A stretch of 64,000 nt of DNA, from contig DATIZL010000010.1 in assembly GCA_035517115.1 (NCBI GenBank), positions 1 to 64,000 on the forward strand, written 5' to 3'. How positions within the stretch are numbered: position 1 is the first letter of the stretch; each line of letters begins with the position of its first letter. The notes beneath the pieces were generated by a model. The model was not told the DNA's origin, did not search any database, and was given only the letters and a program-made list of their open reading frames with translations. The DNA comes from Hyphomicrobium_A sp035517115 (lineage in GTDB: Bacteria; Pseudomonadota; Alphaproteobacteria; Rhizobiales; Hyphomicrobiaceae). Positions 1 to 8,315 of this stretch are shown here, piece by piece. The position numbers and the translations under genes are program-made.

Positions 1-83
1 GCTGGCCGTTTACGGGTCGCGTGGCGGGCCTACGTCCAAAACTCGAGCAATGGCGGCCCAAAGCGGCGATTGCGGCCGCCTCG

Positions 84-890
84 TTAATTAATGGCTTTCG
101 ATTTGGTTTCTAAGCAATTTACCTCGGCGCGAGCGAGCGCATCGGCCGGGATCGGCGGCGGCTCCTTCGAGCACGCGGCTTCGAGGATCAGGCGGTTCGA
201 TGCGGCCTCGATGCGCCGCTGCAGCTCGTCCTTGAACTTACCGCGCGGCAGTCCTGCAGGCAGCGGGTCGAGGATCTCCACAATGATCGTGCCCGGATAG
301 CGCATCAAGCTGCGCCGCGGCCAGTAGAGGCCAGAGTTGAGCGCTACCGGCACGCAGGGCAGTTCGAGACCTTCGTAGATCGCCACCACGCCAGGCTTGT
401 AGTCGGGCTCGGCGCCGGGCGGCCTCCGGGTGCCCTCGGGAAAGATCACGATCTCGCGCCCGGCGGCGGCGCGCGCCTTGGCGTCGCGCAAAAGCTGACG
501 CAGTGCACCGGGCCCGCGCTCGCGTGCAACAAACACATGCTCGAATTTGCGCGAGAACCAGCCGTGGAAGGGAATGTGGCGCAGCTCCGCCTTCATGACC
601 ATGGCGGGGTCGGAGAAGATCGGGATGAGCGCGAACGTGTCCCACGCCGACTGGTGCTTGCAGGCGACGAGATAGGGCGGCTTCGGGAGCTTCTCGCGGC
701 CGCGCACCTCCATGCGCGTGCCGACGATCCATTTCAGGAGCCAAAGCGAGACGATGGCGTGGGTCTTTAGGCCGGCCATGGCGTAGCGGCGCGGGCCCAG
801 CAGCAGGAACGACCCGCCGACGACGAAGATCGCCGTCGTGAGATAGAACACCGGCACGTAGATCAATGAGCGAAGCCTGACGAGCCACAC
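84..890 (-). CDS. plsC: 1-acyl-sn-glycerol-3-phosphate acyltransferase (PlsC family)
   Basis: This 268-residue protein should transfer a second acyl chain to lysophosphatidic acid, giving phosphatidic acid for membrane lipids at the inner membrane face. The HX4D catalytic motif is visible at residues 79-84 (HQSAWD), and the second hallmark FPEGTR is at 150-155. A hydrophobic N-terminal segment (about residues 10-32) anchors it. Length is normal for the family. Translation starts at a GTG only 6 nt after the stop of the YdcF-like gene, so the two are almost certainly cotranscribed, downstream of ftsE-ftsX. The family call is firm; the exact acyl donor cannot be read from sequence. Confidence 0.9.
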   Translation of the reverse strand: MWLVRLRSLIYVPVFYLTTAIFVVGGSFLLLGPRRYAMAGLKTHAIVSLWLLKWIVGTRMEVRGREKLPKPPYLVACKHQSAWDTFALIPIFSDPAMVMKAELRHIPFHGWFSRKFEHVFVARERGPGALRQLLRDAKARAAAGREIVIFPEGTRRPPGAEPDYKPGVVAIYEGLELPCVPVALNSGLYWPRRSLMRYPGTIIVEILDPLPAGLPRGKFKDELQRRIEAASNRLILEAACSKEPPPIPADALARAEVNCLETKSKAIN

Positions 891-896
891 GGCGGG

Positions 897-1544
897 TCAA
901 ATCCCGGCCGGCCGGTCGACCGGCATCTCGGCGAGCGAGCTCGGCTGACCGCCGCCGAGCGCGCGCGCCACCGTCAGGTGAGCCGCGGCCGGCAGGAACT
1001 TGATGTATTCGGAGAACAGCTTGCGCGCCACCGCAGGGCTGAGCCACCAGCGGCTGTCCGGGAAGCCCGCGGGCGTAACCGGATGCGGGATGAGCCGGGC
1101 GGCGGGCAGGGCCAGCGAAAGCTCGGCGAGAGAGCGTGGCATGTGGTAGGTCGCGGTCACGATTATGAGGCTGCCATAGCGCCGCTCCGTCGCCCACGAG
1201 CGCGCTTCATCGGCGTTGCCGGCGGTGTCATGGGCGGCATAGCCGACATCGACGCAGCAGTCGAACTTCTGCTCGGGCAGCCCCGAGATCTTGATGAGGG
1301 CCCGCCTCCCTGTATGGCGGAAGACACCCGAAATCAGCATGCGTTCGGCGCGGCCCTCTTTCAGGAGACGGGCCCCCTCGGCGATGCGGCGGGACTCGCC
1401 CGTGAGAACGACGATGCCGTCCGCGCGCGGGTCGGCGACGGCCGGCGGTCGCGTCACCACCGTGGCAAACAGGACAAAGCCGAGCGTGAACAGCAAAAGC
1501 GCTGCCCCCGTTGCCAGCACTAGCGCTCGACGCAGGTTCTTCAT
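897..1544 (-). CDS. YdcF/SanA/ElyC-like DUF218 envelope protein
   Basis: A 215-residue protein with one N-terminal transmembrane helix (about residues 8-30) and a DUF218 domain. Family signatures seen are GIVVLTG near residue 44, the NADEAR stretch in the middle and IIVTATYHMPRS further on. DUF218 proteins (YdcF, SanA, ElyC) are envelope proteins linked to barrier function and peptidoglycan or lipid-carrier metabolism, but the reaction is not settled. It lies between ftsX and plsC on the same strand. About 200 nt separate it from ftsX, so it may have its own promoter, while plsC follows after 6 nt. Confidence 0.8.
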   Translation of the reverse strand: MKNLRRALVLATGAALLLFTLGFVLFATVVTRPPAVADPRADGIVVLTGESRRIAEGARLLKEGRAERMLISGVFRHTGRRALIKISGLPEQKFDCCVDVGYAAHDTAGNADEARSWATERRYGSLIIVTATYHMPRSLAELSLALPAARLIPHPVTPAGFPDSRWWLSPAVARKLFSEYIKFLPAAAHLTVARALGGGQPSSLAEMPVDRPAGI

Positions 1545-1741
1545 CGTCTGGAAATCTGTTGCCGCCGGAAGCGCCGGTACCCGGCATCGGTCACTAGCGC
1601 CGCCGCGAGCACACTATCCGATTTGGCCGCGCTTGTGACAGTGGCGGGCCCGTAATTTGGACGACAGGCTTATGGCGACCTATGCCGTGGAATCGCTTCG
1701 CGGATTTGAAAAGCTTACGGCGCTCAGGCCGGCGTCCGGGG

Positions 1742-2824
1742 TCAGCTCTTGGAATTCAGGATGCGGAACACCCCGAATCGCGAGGTCAGCATGCACAGGG
1801 CCGCGATGATGATCACGACCCCGCCCAGAAGCATGTAGCCCATTGCATCGAGGCTGCCGCTCCCGATGAGGCGATGCACCTCGTTGACCGTAAGGTCGCC
1901 TCCGCCGAGCACCTGCATTACGGCGGTCATGCTGAGGAACACCACCGCCGCGCAAGTCGCGCCCACGAGACCGGCGCGAATGCCGAGCCGCAGGAAGTGC
2001 CTCTCGAACTCGCGCGCGATGTAGCGGTCCGTCGCGCCGACGAAGTGCAGGACCTCCACGATCTCGCGGTTGGACGCGAGCGCGCTCCGGGTCGCAGAGA
2101 CGATAATCGCCGTGGTGGCGGCGGCGACGAGCAGCAGAATGGCGACGCCACCGAGCGCGAACGAGCGCGTCACCGTCACGATCTGGCGCTGCCAATGGCG
2201 ATGGTCGTCGAGCGAGGCGCCGGGGAACTCCTTGCTGAGGTCTGCACGCAGGCTCTCGATGTTGGGCGGCGCTTGGCGGTCGATCTCGATGGCGATCAGG
2301 CGCGGTACCGGCAGCGCGCCGAGCACGTCTGCCGCCTGGCCGAGCCAAGGCTCGAGCAACTTGGAGGATTCGCTCAGGCTCAGCGCGCTTGCGCGCGCGA
2401 TGCCGGGGCGCCGCTCGAGGAACGCCGTCGCGTCCTTTACCGTCTTCTCGGTGTCGACGTTGTCGCGCGGCTCGATCTGCACCGTGACCTCGCTGGCGAT
2501 GTCCTTGAGCCAGGCGCTGGCAGATTCGTTGATCATGTAGACCGCACCCGCCGTTAGACAGGCGAGGAAGCACATGATCGAGATGACGAGCGTCAGTGAT
2601 CGTCCCGTCACCGAGGTCGGCGGTACTACGGGCGTGTTCGTGCGCTCGACTTGCGCTTGGCGCGCGCGGCCCGGCGCGTGATCGTCGTGGCGGCGCGTCG
2701 GCTCGAGAGTGGGATCATAGGTGTAACCGTGCGTGCCGGTCAGCACGTCGTCGAGCGGGTCGAAGTCGGGGACGGCCGGCAAGGCATCGCGGCGGCCGCC
2801 GGGTCTGTCATACGATCCGGACAT
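1742..2824 (-). CDS. ftsX: cell division protein FtsX (ABC transporter-like permease)
   Basis: FtsX is the membrane partner of the FtsE ATPase; together they control peptidoglycan hydrolysis at the septum. The protein has 360 residues, longer than the roughly 300 usual, because of a hydrophilic arginine- and aspartate-rich cytoplasmic N-terminus of about 90 residues. Then come one transmembrane helix (about 95-115), an extracytoplasmic domain (about 120-230) and three C-terminal helices (about 235-258, 285-305, 330-352), the usual FtsX topology. The ATG start lies inside the end of ftsE (17-nt overlap), implying translational coupling. Confidence 0.88.
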   Translation of the reverse strand: MSGSYDRPGGRRDALPAVPDFDPLDDVLTGTHGYTYDPTLEPTRRHDDHAPGRARQAQVERTNTPVVPPTSVTGRSLTLVISIMCFLACLTAGAVYMINESASAWLKDIASEVTVQIEPRDNVDTEKTVKDATAFLERRPGIARASALSLSESSKLLEPWLGQAADVLGALPVPRLIAIEIDRQAPPNIESLRADLSKEFPGASLDDHRHWQRQIVTVTRSFALGGVAILLLVAAATTAIIVSATRSALASNREIVEVLHFVGATDRYIAREFERHFLRLGIRAGLVGATCAAVVFLSMTAVMQVLGGGDLTVNEVHRLIGSGSLDAMGYMLLGGVVIIIAALCMLTSRFGVFRILNSKS

Positions 2825-3464
2825 GGCCGTCGTGCAGCTCCAGCCGCGGCGCTTTGAACTGCCGCATCAGTTGATGGTCGTGGGTGGCGATCAGCACCGA
2901 GGTGCCGAGACGGTTGAGCTCGATGAAGAGACGCAGGAGGCGGCGCGCCATCTGCGGGTCGACGTTGCCGGTCGGCTCGTCTGCGAGCAGGAGCTCCGGC
3001 TTGCCGATAACAGCCCGCGCGATCGCTGCGCGCTGCTTCTCTCCGCCCGAGAGCACCGACGGATAAGCGTGCATACGGTCGCCGAGGCCGACCCACTGCA
3101 AGAGATCCGTCACATCCTCCTTGTAGTCCTCGAGCCGCCTGCCGACGACGCGGAGCGGAAGCGCGACGTTCTCCCACGTGGTCAGGTGATCGAGCAGACG
3201 GAAGTCCTGGAACACGATGCCGATGCGGCGCCGCAGCTGCGCGCGCTTGGCGGTGGAGATGCGGCTCACATCCTGGTTGAAAAGGTAAATGTGCCCGCTC
3301 GTGGGGTGCCGCGACATGAAGAGGAGGCGCAGAAGCGAGGTCTTGCCCGCTCCGGAGGGTCCGGTGAGGAAGTGGAATGAGCCGGGACGCAAGTGAAAGC
3401 TGACTTGCGAAAGGACGTCATGCCCCTGCTCGTAGGCAAGCGCGATGTTCGTTAATCGGATCAC
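2808..3464 (-). CDS. ftsE: cell division ATP-binding protein FtsE
   Basis: A 218-residue ABC ATPase. Walker A is GPSGAGKT (residues 35-42), the signature LSGGE is at 138-142 and Walker B LLLADE is at 158-163. Size and pairing with ftsX identify it as FtsE, which energises FtsX-controlled cell-wall hydrolases at the divisome. The start is GTG at 3464 (reads V/M-IRLTNIALAYEQGHD). It is the first gene of the minus-strand group ftsE-ftsX-ydcF-plsC and is divergent from hpt, so promoters for both directions should lie in 3465-3681. Confidence 0.92.
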   Translation of the reverse strand: MIRLTNIALAYEQGHDVLSQVSFHLRPGSFHFLTGPSGAGKTSLLRLLFMSRHPTSGHIYLFNQDVSRISTAKRAQLRRRIGIVFQDFRLLDHLTTWENVALPLRVVGRRLEDYKEDVTDLLQWVGLGDRMHAYPSVLSGGEKQRAAIARAVIGKPELLLADEPTGNVDPQMARRLLRLFIELNRLGTSVLIATHDHQLMRQFKAPRLELHDGHVRIV

Positions 3465-3681
3465 GAGTGTCGGCCGGCAGTTTGCAACATAAAGTCAGGG
3501 GTCCCCCGATACCCTTGCGCGGAACGCGTGACGAGCGATCAATCGTTCAGGAATGTGGCGGGTTCGTGTGCGTGAATCCTGCGGCACGCCGGGGAGAGTT
3601 ATGGCCGCATTGCATGGGAGATGCAATGTCCTGCTATCCTTGCGCACTTGCAAGGCGGTTAACCGCAATTGGACAGCGGAT

Positions 3682-4239
3682 ATGAGCGGATTGAACGACG
3701 ATAGGACGGCCGGCCCCGAGCTCGAGATCATATTTTCGCCGGAGGCCATCGCGCAGCGCCTCGGCGAGCTCGCCCGCGAGATCGCTAACGAGCGGGCCGA
3801 CAACCTGATGGTGGTAGCGATCCTAAAGGGCAGCTTCGTGTTCGCGGCCGACCTCATCCGTGCCCTGCACGGCGTGGGGCTGGCGCCGGAGGTCGACTTC
3901 ATGACGCTGTCGAGCTACCGCAAGGCGCGCACCTCGGCGGGGCAGGTGACGATCCTGCGCGACATGGATCTCGACGTGCGCGGCCGCAACGTGCTCATTG
4001 TCGACGACGTCCTCGATTCGGGGCGCACGCTTGCCTTCGCCAAGGATCTGATCGCGGCGCGCGGCGCGAAATCCATCAAGACGTGCGTGCTGCTGGACAA
4101 GCGCGTTAAACGCGCCGTCAATCTCGAACCAGACTACTGCGCATTCGAATGTCCCGATACGTTCGTCTTAGGCTACGGCATGGACGTGGCGCACCGCTAC
4201 CGCGAGCTGCCGTTCGTCGGGCGGGTCGTGCGGGAGTAG
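3682..4239 (+). CDS. hpt: hypoxanthine phosphoribosyltransferase
   Basis: A 185-residue purine salvage enzyme that converts hypoxanthine or guanine plus PRPP to IMP or GMP. The PRPP-binding loop VLIVDDVLDSGRTL is at residues 104-117, and the substrate-side motif LLDKRVKR follows. The reading frame is open further upstream (to 3553), but the ATG at 3682 gives the normal family length and starts just before conserved sequence, so I chose it; no strong ribosome binding site decides this. The cpdR-like gene follows after 22 nt on the same strand. Confidence 0.88.
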   Translation: MSGLNDDRTAGPELEIIFSPEAIAQRLGELAREIANERADNLMVVAILKGSFVFAADLIRALHGVGLAPEVDFMTLSSYRKARTSAGQVTILRDMDLDVRGRNVLIVDDVLDSGRTLAFAKDLIAARGAKSIKTCVLLDKRVKRAVNLEPDYCAFECPDTFVLGYGMDVAHRYRELPFVGRVVRE

Positions 4240-4261
4240 GCTCACTTGCGGAGGGGGTAGG

Positions 4262-4627
4262 ATGGCGCGGATACTGCTGGCGGACGACGATGCGGCGACC
4301 CGCGATCTCGTGAAGCGGGCGCTCGAGGGCGACGGGCATACGGTCGAGGTCACCCAGGACGGCGGCGAGGCGCTCGAGCGCGTCAAGGACGCGGGCGCGA
4401 AGGGGTTCGAGCTTCTGGTGAGCGACGTGGACATGCCGCTGCTCGACGGCATCAAGCTCGCCGAGCGTGCGTCCTCCTTGCAGCCGGGCATCCGCGTTCT
4501 CCTGATGTCTGGGTTCGCCGACCAGCTCGAGCGAGCAAAGACGCTCAAGGGGCCCAACGTGGCCGTGATCTCCAAGCCCTTCACGCTCGACCAGGTGCGG
4601 GCGACGGTGCGCAAGCTCTTGGGCTGA
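4262..4627 (+). CDS. cpdR: single-domain response regulator, CpdR-like
   Basis: A 121-residue stand-alone receiver domain. The acidic pair is D8-D9, the phosphoacceptor D55 (VSDVDMP), the switch residue is in LLMSGFAD, and the conserved lysine is in the SKPFT motif. No output domain exists, so it acts by protein contact. Sequence (start MARILLADDD) and length match alphaproteobacterial CpdR, the ClpXP adaptor that is controlled by the CckA-ChpT phosphorelay in Caulobacter and times proteolysis in the cell cycle. A strong GGAGGGGG ribosome binding site precedes the ATG. The name rests on overall similarity; another single-domain receiver is possible. Confidence 0.75.
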   Translation: MARILLADDDAATRDLVKRALEGDGHTVEVTQDGGEALERVKDAGAKGFELLVSDVDMPLLDGIKLAERASSLQPGIRVLLMSGFADQLERAKTLKGPNVAVISKPFTLDQVRATVRKLLG

Positions 4628-4633
4628 CTTCGC

Positions 4634-5434
4634 TCACGGCGCTGGATTTGGTGCTGCGGGTGCCGGCGGAGCCTGCGAGGCGGGCTGAGGTGCTGCAGCC
4701 GCGGGCGTGGAGCCCGGCGCCGTCGTCGCTGCGGGTGTGGCGGGGGTCACCGCCGGCGCCGTCACTGTGCCGGTGAGCGGAGGCGCCTCTGGGACGCGCG
4801 TGCAGTTCGCGTTGATGTTCACTTCGGCGAGGCGCTTGCGCTCTTCCAGCGCGTGTGAAAAGGGCACGAAGCTGATGCGCGTGAGCTTGTAGAGCTCGTC
4901 GGTGAAGGTGGCGCCGCAGTCGAGCACGAACTGGTGCATCGTCGCCATGTGGCAGGCGTCGAGCATCGGGATGACATCCTCGCCCTTGAGCTTGTGGTCG
5001 TAAGCCTGGGTGAGGCAGCGGTCGACATCGGCCATGGAGGCGACGAGCTCGTCCTCGAAGGCTTTGACGAGCGTCGCAAATTGCAGATCGCCCGCCACCT
5101 CGCGGATGGCGAACAGGTTCAAGAGGATGTTCTTGTTCCAGTCGACGTAGGCCTCGTCGTAGGCGCGCTTGCGGTACTCGATCTCCTCAATCGGCGCGTT
5201 GCGGCGCAAGGACGACACCACCATGCCGGCGCGCGTGCGCCGGTCGTAGATGAGGTGCGCGAGCGTCTCGACCGATTTGCGGCGCGACTGCTGGGTCGCG
5301 TAGGTCTGCGCGAGCCATGTGCCGACGCAGGCGGTGACGATGCCGTTGAGGACGGCGGAGACGAGCGCGAAGGCGATGAGCTGGCGCCGCGTCAGCCGCG
5401 CCGATCGCAAGAGCCCCATCCCGTACTTCGACAT
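4634..5434 (-). CDS. membrane-anchored protein of unknown function with Pro/Ala-rich tail
   Basis: A 266-residue protein I do not recognise. Residues about 18-42 form one transmembrane helix (RRQLIAFALVSAVLNGIVTA), followed by a mostly helical, charged periplasmic region with three cysteines (CLTQ, CHMAT, DCGATF) and a low-complexity tail rich in Pro, Ala and Thr from about residue 220. The ATG at 5434 gives a clean N-in signal anchor. It converges with the cpdR-like gene (6 nt between stop codons) and lies upstream of nothing obviously related. The tail resembles wall-spanning linkers, but no function can be inferred. Confidence 0.7.
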   Translation of the reverse strand: MSKYGMGLLRSARLTRRQLIAFALVSAVLNGIVTACVGTWLAQTYATQQSRRKSVETLAHLIYDRRTRAGMVVSSLRRNAPIEEIEYRKRAYDEAYVDWNKNILLNLFAIREVAGDLQFATLVKAFEDELVASMADVDRCLTQAYDHKLKGEDVIPMLDACHMATMHQFVLDCGATFTDELYKLTRISFVPFSHALEERKRLAEVNINANCTRVPEAPPLTGTVTAPAVTPATPAATTAPGSTPAAAAPQPASQAPPAPAAPNPAP

Positions 5435-5483
5435 CGGGTCCCCGTCGCCTCGATCCCCGCCCTGCTGGGCGGCGCCAAGGCAA

Positions 5484-6509
5484 CTACCCTCCTGTGACGC
5501 TCATATGGCGGGAGACGGCCGGCTTGCGCGTGCGGCGGTCGATGATGAAGTCGTGCCCCTTGGGCTTGACGGCGATGGCCCCGTCGATCGCCGCGTTGAG
5601 GAGAAGATCGTCGTTGCTGGCCCGCAGCGGCGCGCGCAGATCGACGCTGTCCTCCTGGCCGAGGCACATGAAGAGCGTACCGGTGCACGTGAGGCGCACG
5701 CGGTTGCAGCTTTCGCAGAAATTGTGCGTCATCGGGGTGATGAAGCCGAGCCGGCCGCCGGTCTCGCGCACACGGACGTAGCGCGCCGGGCCGCCGGTGC
5801 GATGGTCGATCTCTTCCAGTGTCCAGCGGTCCATGAGCCGCGCCCGCACGATCGACAGCGGCAGGTATTGATCGGTGCGGTCGGCATCGATCTCGCCCAG
5901 CGGCATCGTCTCGATGAGCGTCAGGTCGTAGCCGCGCCCGTGCGCGAAGCGGATAAGCTCGTCAAGCTCGTCCTCGTTGGTGCCCTTGAGCGCCACCGCG
6001 TTGATCTTGACGGCCAGACCGGCGGCATCCGCCGCCTCAAGGCCGTCCAGGACGGCCGGGAGATCGCCCCACCGGGTGATGGCGCGGTAGCGGTCCGCGT
6101 TCAGCGTGTCGAGCGAGACGTTGATGCGCTCCACCCCCGCGGCCTTCAACGCGCCGGCAAAGCGCTTGAGCTGGCTGCCGTTGGTCGTGAGCGTCAGCTC
6201 CTCGAGCCCACCCCCGTCAAGGTGCCGGCCGAGCGCCTCGAACAGCCACAGGATGTTGCGGCGCACGAGCGGCTCGCCGCCGGTAATGCGCAGCTTCTTG
6301 ACGCCGCGCCGTACGAACGCCGAGCAGATGCGGTCGAGTTCCTCGAGCGTGAGCAGGTCGCGCCGCGGCAGGAACGTCATGTGCTCGGACATGCAGTAGA
6401 CACACCTAAGGTCGCAGCGGTCGGTGACGGACACCCGCAGGTAGGTAATGTCGCGGCCATAGCGGTCGCGCAGAGCTTGCTGCGGCGGCATTTCTATCCG
6501 GTCACCCAT
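5484..6509 (-). CDS. moaA: GTP 3',8-cyclase MoaA (molybdenum cofactor biosynthesis)
   Basis: A radical SAM enzyme making the first molybdopterin precursor from GTP. With the ATG at 6509 it has 341 residues, normal for MoaA. The N-terminal 4Fe-4S motif is C32-x3-C36-x2-C39 (CDLRCVYC). The C-terminal cluster motif C-x2-C-x13-C is in FCESCNRVRLTCTGTLFMC. The chain ends in the Gly-Gly pair required in MoaA. An in-frame TTG at 6545 could add 12 residues, but the ATG fits better. mobA and mobB lie close by on the same strand, forming a molybdenum cofactor neighbourhood. Confidence 0.95.
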   Translation of the reverse strand: MGDRIEMPPQQALRDRYGRDITYLRVSVTDRCDLRCVYCMSEHMTFLPRRDLLTLEELDRICSAFVRRGVKKLRITGGEPLVRRNILWLFEALGRHLDGGGLEELTLTTNGSQLKRFAGALKAAGVERINVSLDTLNADRYRAITRWGDLPAVLDGLEAADAAGLAVKINAVALKGTNEDELDELIRFAHGRGYDLTLIETMPLGEIDADRTDQYLPLSIVRARLMDRWTLEEIDHRTGGPARYVRVRETGGRLGFITPMTHNFCESCNRVRLTCTGTLFMCLGQEDSVDLRAPLRASNDDLLLNAAIDGAIAVKPKGHDFIIDRRTRKPAVSRHMSVTGG

Positions 6510-6685
6510 CGAAGGGTCCTGCTCCAGGTCGAGATCGAGATACAATTAGCGCGGGCGAAGCCTCGAACAACGCGCATGCCCCGCCCGCCGCTAAGCTAGC
6601 GACGGCTGACGATCGTTCAAGGCCTTTTGTGAGCCATTGGGCATCGCGCGCCAGAACAAGAACCCGGGGATGACGGGATGTAACA

Positions 6686-7021
6686 ATGCGCGCGCTCGTT
6701 GGGCTGCTCACGTGGCTTGCGATCAAGGCCGGGGCCGACATCGGGCGGGGGGCTTCCCTCGTCAGCAGTGGCTCGCGCGTTGCAGAGCTTGGTCCTGCGG
6801 TCCACCCCGACAGGGCCGGGCGTCTCGTCCCCATCCCCGAAAAGGCGCTGGAGCCCAATCGTCCCGTGCTCGCCCATTGGGCCCTGCTCGCAGCGGTCGC
6901 CCTCGTGGTCCTGATCGTCGCCGGAGGCTACCTGCGCCGCCGTTGGAAGGCACAAGCCGGTGGACGCGGGGCGCGGCCTTCGAGGCCCGCGTGGGGACGT
7001 GGCTCGCAGCACAAGGGCTGA
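6686..7021 (+). CDS. small membrane protein of unknown function
   Basis: A 111-residue open frame with one clear transmembrane helix (about residues 65-82, WALLAAVALVVLIVAGGYL) followed by a basic, Gly/Arg-rich tail. The N-terminal part (LVGLLTWLAIKAGADIG) is mildly hydrophobic and could be a signal. It converges on mobB and is flanked by molybdenum cofactor genes on the other strand. I do not recognise a family. Codon periodicity is plausible, but in GC-rich DNA a frame of this length could be fortuitous. Confidence 0.45.
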   Translation: MRALVGLLTWLAIKAGADIGRGASLVSSGSRVAELGPAVHPDRAGRLVPIPEKALEPNRPVLAHWALLAAVALVVLIVAGGYLRRRWKAQAGGRGARPSRPAWGRGSQHKG

Positions 7022-7029
7022 GTTGCGGG

Positions 7030-7548
7030 TCAGGTGCGTTGAAGGCCAGCCGCCTTAAGGACGAAAGCCGCGATGCCTTCGATGTCGTCGAGGGCGAACA
7101 CCGGCAATGCATTGCCTTCGATCACATGATCGGCCGCGATGGCGATGATGCGCTCATCGCCCGGCGCGAGCCCTTCCCGCGTCGTGGGCGCCCGCCGCCG
7201 GACCTCGATCTTCGCAATAGCCGCGCTCTTATATCCCTCGACGAGAACGAGATCGGTTGGACCGAGGGGCTGCGCGAGCTCCTCGAGGGGCGGCGGGGGC
7301 ATAGCCTGTACCTCGCCGGCGAGCTCCCACTGCGACGGCGCGATCACCGCGGTTTGAATGGCGCCTGCACGCGCGTGGCGCTCGCCATCGGTTGAGCCAT
7401 CGTGCGCGCGCAGCTCGTGGTGGGTGTGCTTGACCGTCGCGACCTTGAGCCCGTGCCGCGTGAGGGCTGCGACAAGCCGCTCGATCAGCGTCGTCTTGCC
7501 GGAGTTCTTCCATCCGACGATGCCGATGAGCGGCGGCGCGCTAGCCAC
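7030..7548 (-). CDS. mobB: molybdopterin-guanine dinucleotide biosynthesis protein MobB
   Basis: A P-loop GTP-binding protein of 172 residues that assists MobA in forming the guanine dinucleotide molybdenum cofactor. The P-loop GWKNSGKT is at residues 12-19, followed by family sequence VATVKHTHHE and LVLVEGYK. I place the start at GTG 7548 because it lies just before the conserved IGIVGWKNSGKTT strand; the open frame upstream is a shadow of mobA. The start overlaps the mobA stop by 8 nt, indicating coupled translation. Confidence 0.88.
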   Translation of the reverse strand: MASAPPLIGIVGWKNSGKTTLIERLVAALTRHGLKVATVKHTHHELRAHDGSTDGERHARAGAIQTAVIAPSQWELAGEVQAMPPPPLEELAQPLGPTDLVLVEGYKSAAIAKIEVRRRAPTTREGLAPGDERIIAIAADHVIEGNALPVFALDDIEGIAAFVLKAAGLQRT

Positions 7549-8200
7549 GCGCCGGCTCCGCGGCCTGGGCGAGGAGTGCCCGCGCCTTGGCGAGATCGTC
7601 CGGCGTATTGACGTTGAAGAAGGGATCGACGCTTTCGCCCCCGACATCGATGAACGGGAAATCCACGACGGCGCTTCCCTGCGCGGCGGCGAAGCTGTGC
7701 ACGGCGCGCACGCCATCCTCTAAAGCCTCGGCCAGCGCGTCCGCCAGCGCGATGCTCCATACGCCAATTATCGGAGTTGCCTCGCCCGCAGACGCCGCGA
7801 TGGCGCAGAATGCTTCCGCCTCCTCGAGCGCCGCCCGCAGCCGGGCAACGAGATCGTCCGGAATGAAGGGGGTGTCGGCTGCGACGCTGGCGACGAAACG
7901 GGCGTTGGGGGTTTCGCGCCGCGCCCATGCCAGGCCGGCCTGCAGGCCGGCGAGCGGCCCTTCGCGGCCCTCCATCTGATCGGCGACGACGGGAAGCCCG
8001 AACGGCGCGAAGCGCTGAGGCCCACCGTTGGCATTGATGATGAGGTGCCCCACCTGCGGCCGCAGCCGCGTAATGATGCGACCGATCATCGGCTCGCCCC
8101 CAAGGTCGACGAGTGCTTTCTCGCGATGGTCCATGCGGGAGGAGCGCCCCCCGGCGATCACCACGCCGGTTACATCGCTGGCTCGGTCGCTGCTTGGCAT
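7541..8200 (-). CDS. mobA: molybdenum cofactor guanylyltransferase MobA
   Basis: A 219-residue nucleotidyltransferase that adds GMP from GTP to molybdopterin. The GTP-binding signature AGGRSSRMDHREKAL is near residues 16-30, and a metal-binding segment VAADTPFIP is seen in the middle. mobB overlaps its end, so mobA-mobB form a two-gene operon. It is divergent from the TRAP binding-protein gene. Confidence 0.9.
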   Translation of the reverse strand: MPSSDRASDVTGVVIAGGRSSRMDHREKALVDLGGEPMIGRIITRLRPQVGHLIINANGGPQRFAPFGLPVVADQMEGREGPLAGLQAGLAWARRETPNARFVASVAADTPFIPDDLVARLRAALEEAEAFCAIAASAGEATPIIGVWSIALADALAEALEDGVRAVHSFAAAQGSAVVDFPFIDVGGESVDPFFNVNTPDDLAKARALLAQAAEPARG

Positions 8201-8315
8201 GCTGCGGTTTAGGCTCGAGGGCCTGCGCCCGCAAGCAATTGTGGGCCCTAAGGCCCGCGTCTATAAGTGGCCGAGGGCGGATCCGCAGGACCGCCATGGG
8301 TTCGGGGGACGACAG

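Noticed and set aside
3465..3681. Possible CtrA or LexA sites in the ftsE-hpt gap
   Set aside because: No TTAA-N7-TTAA or GTTC-N7-GTTC spacing was found there.
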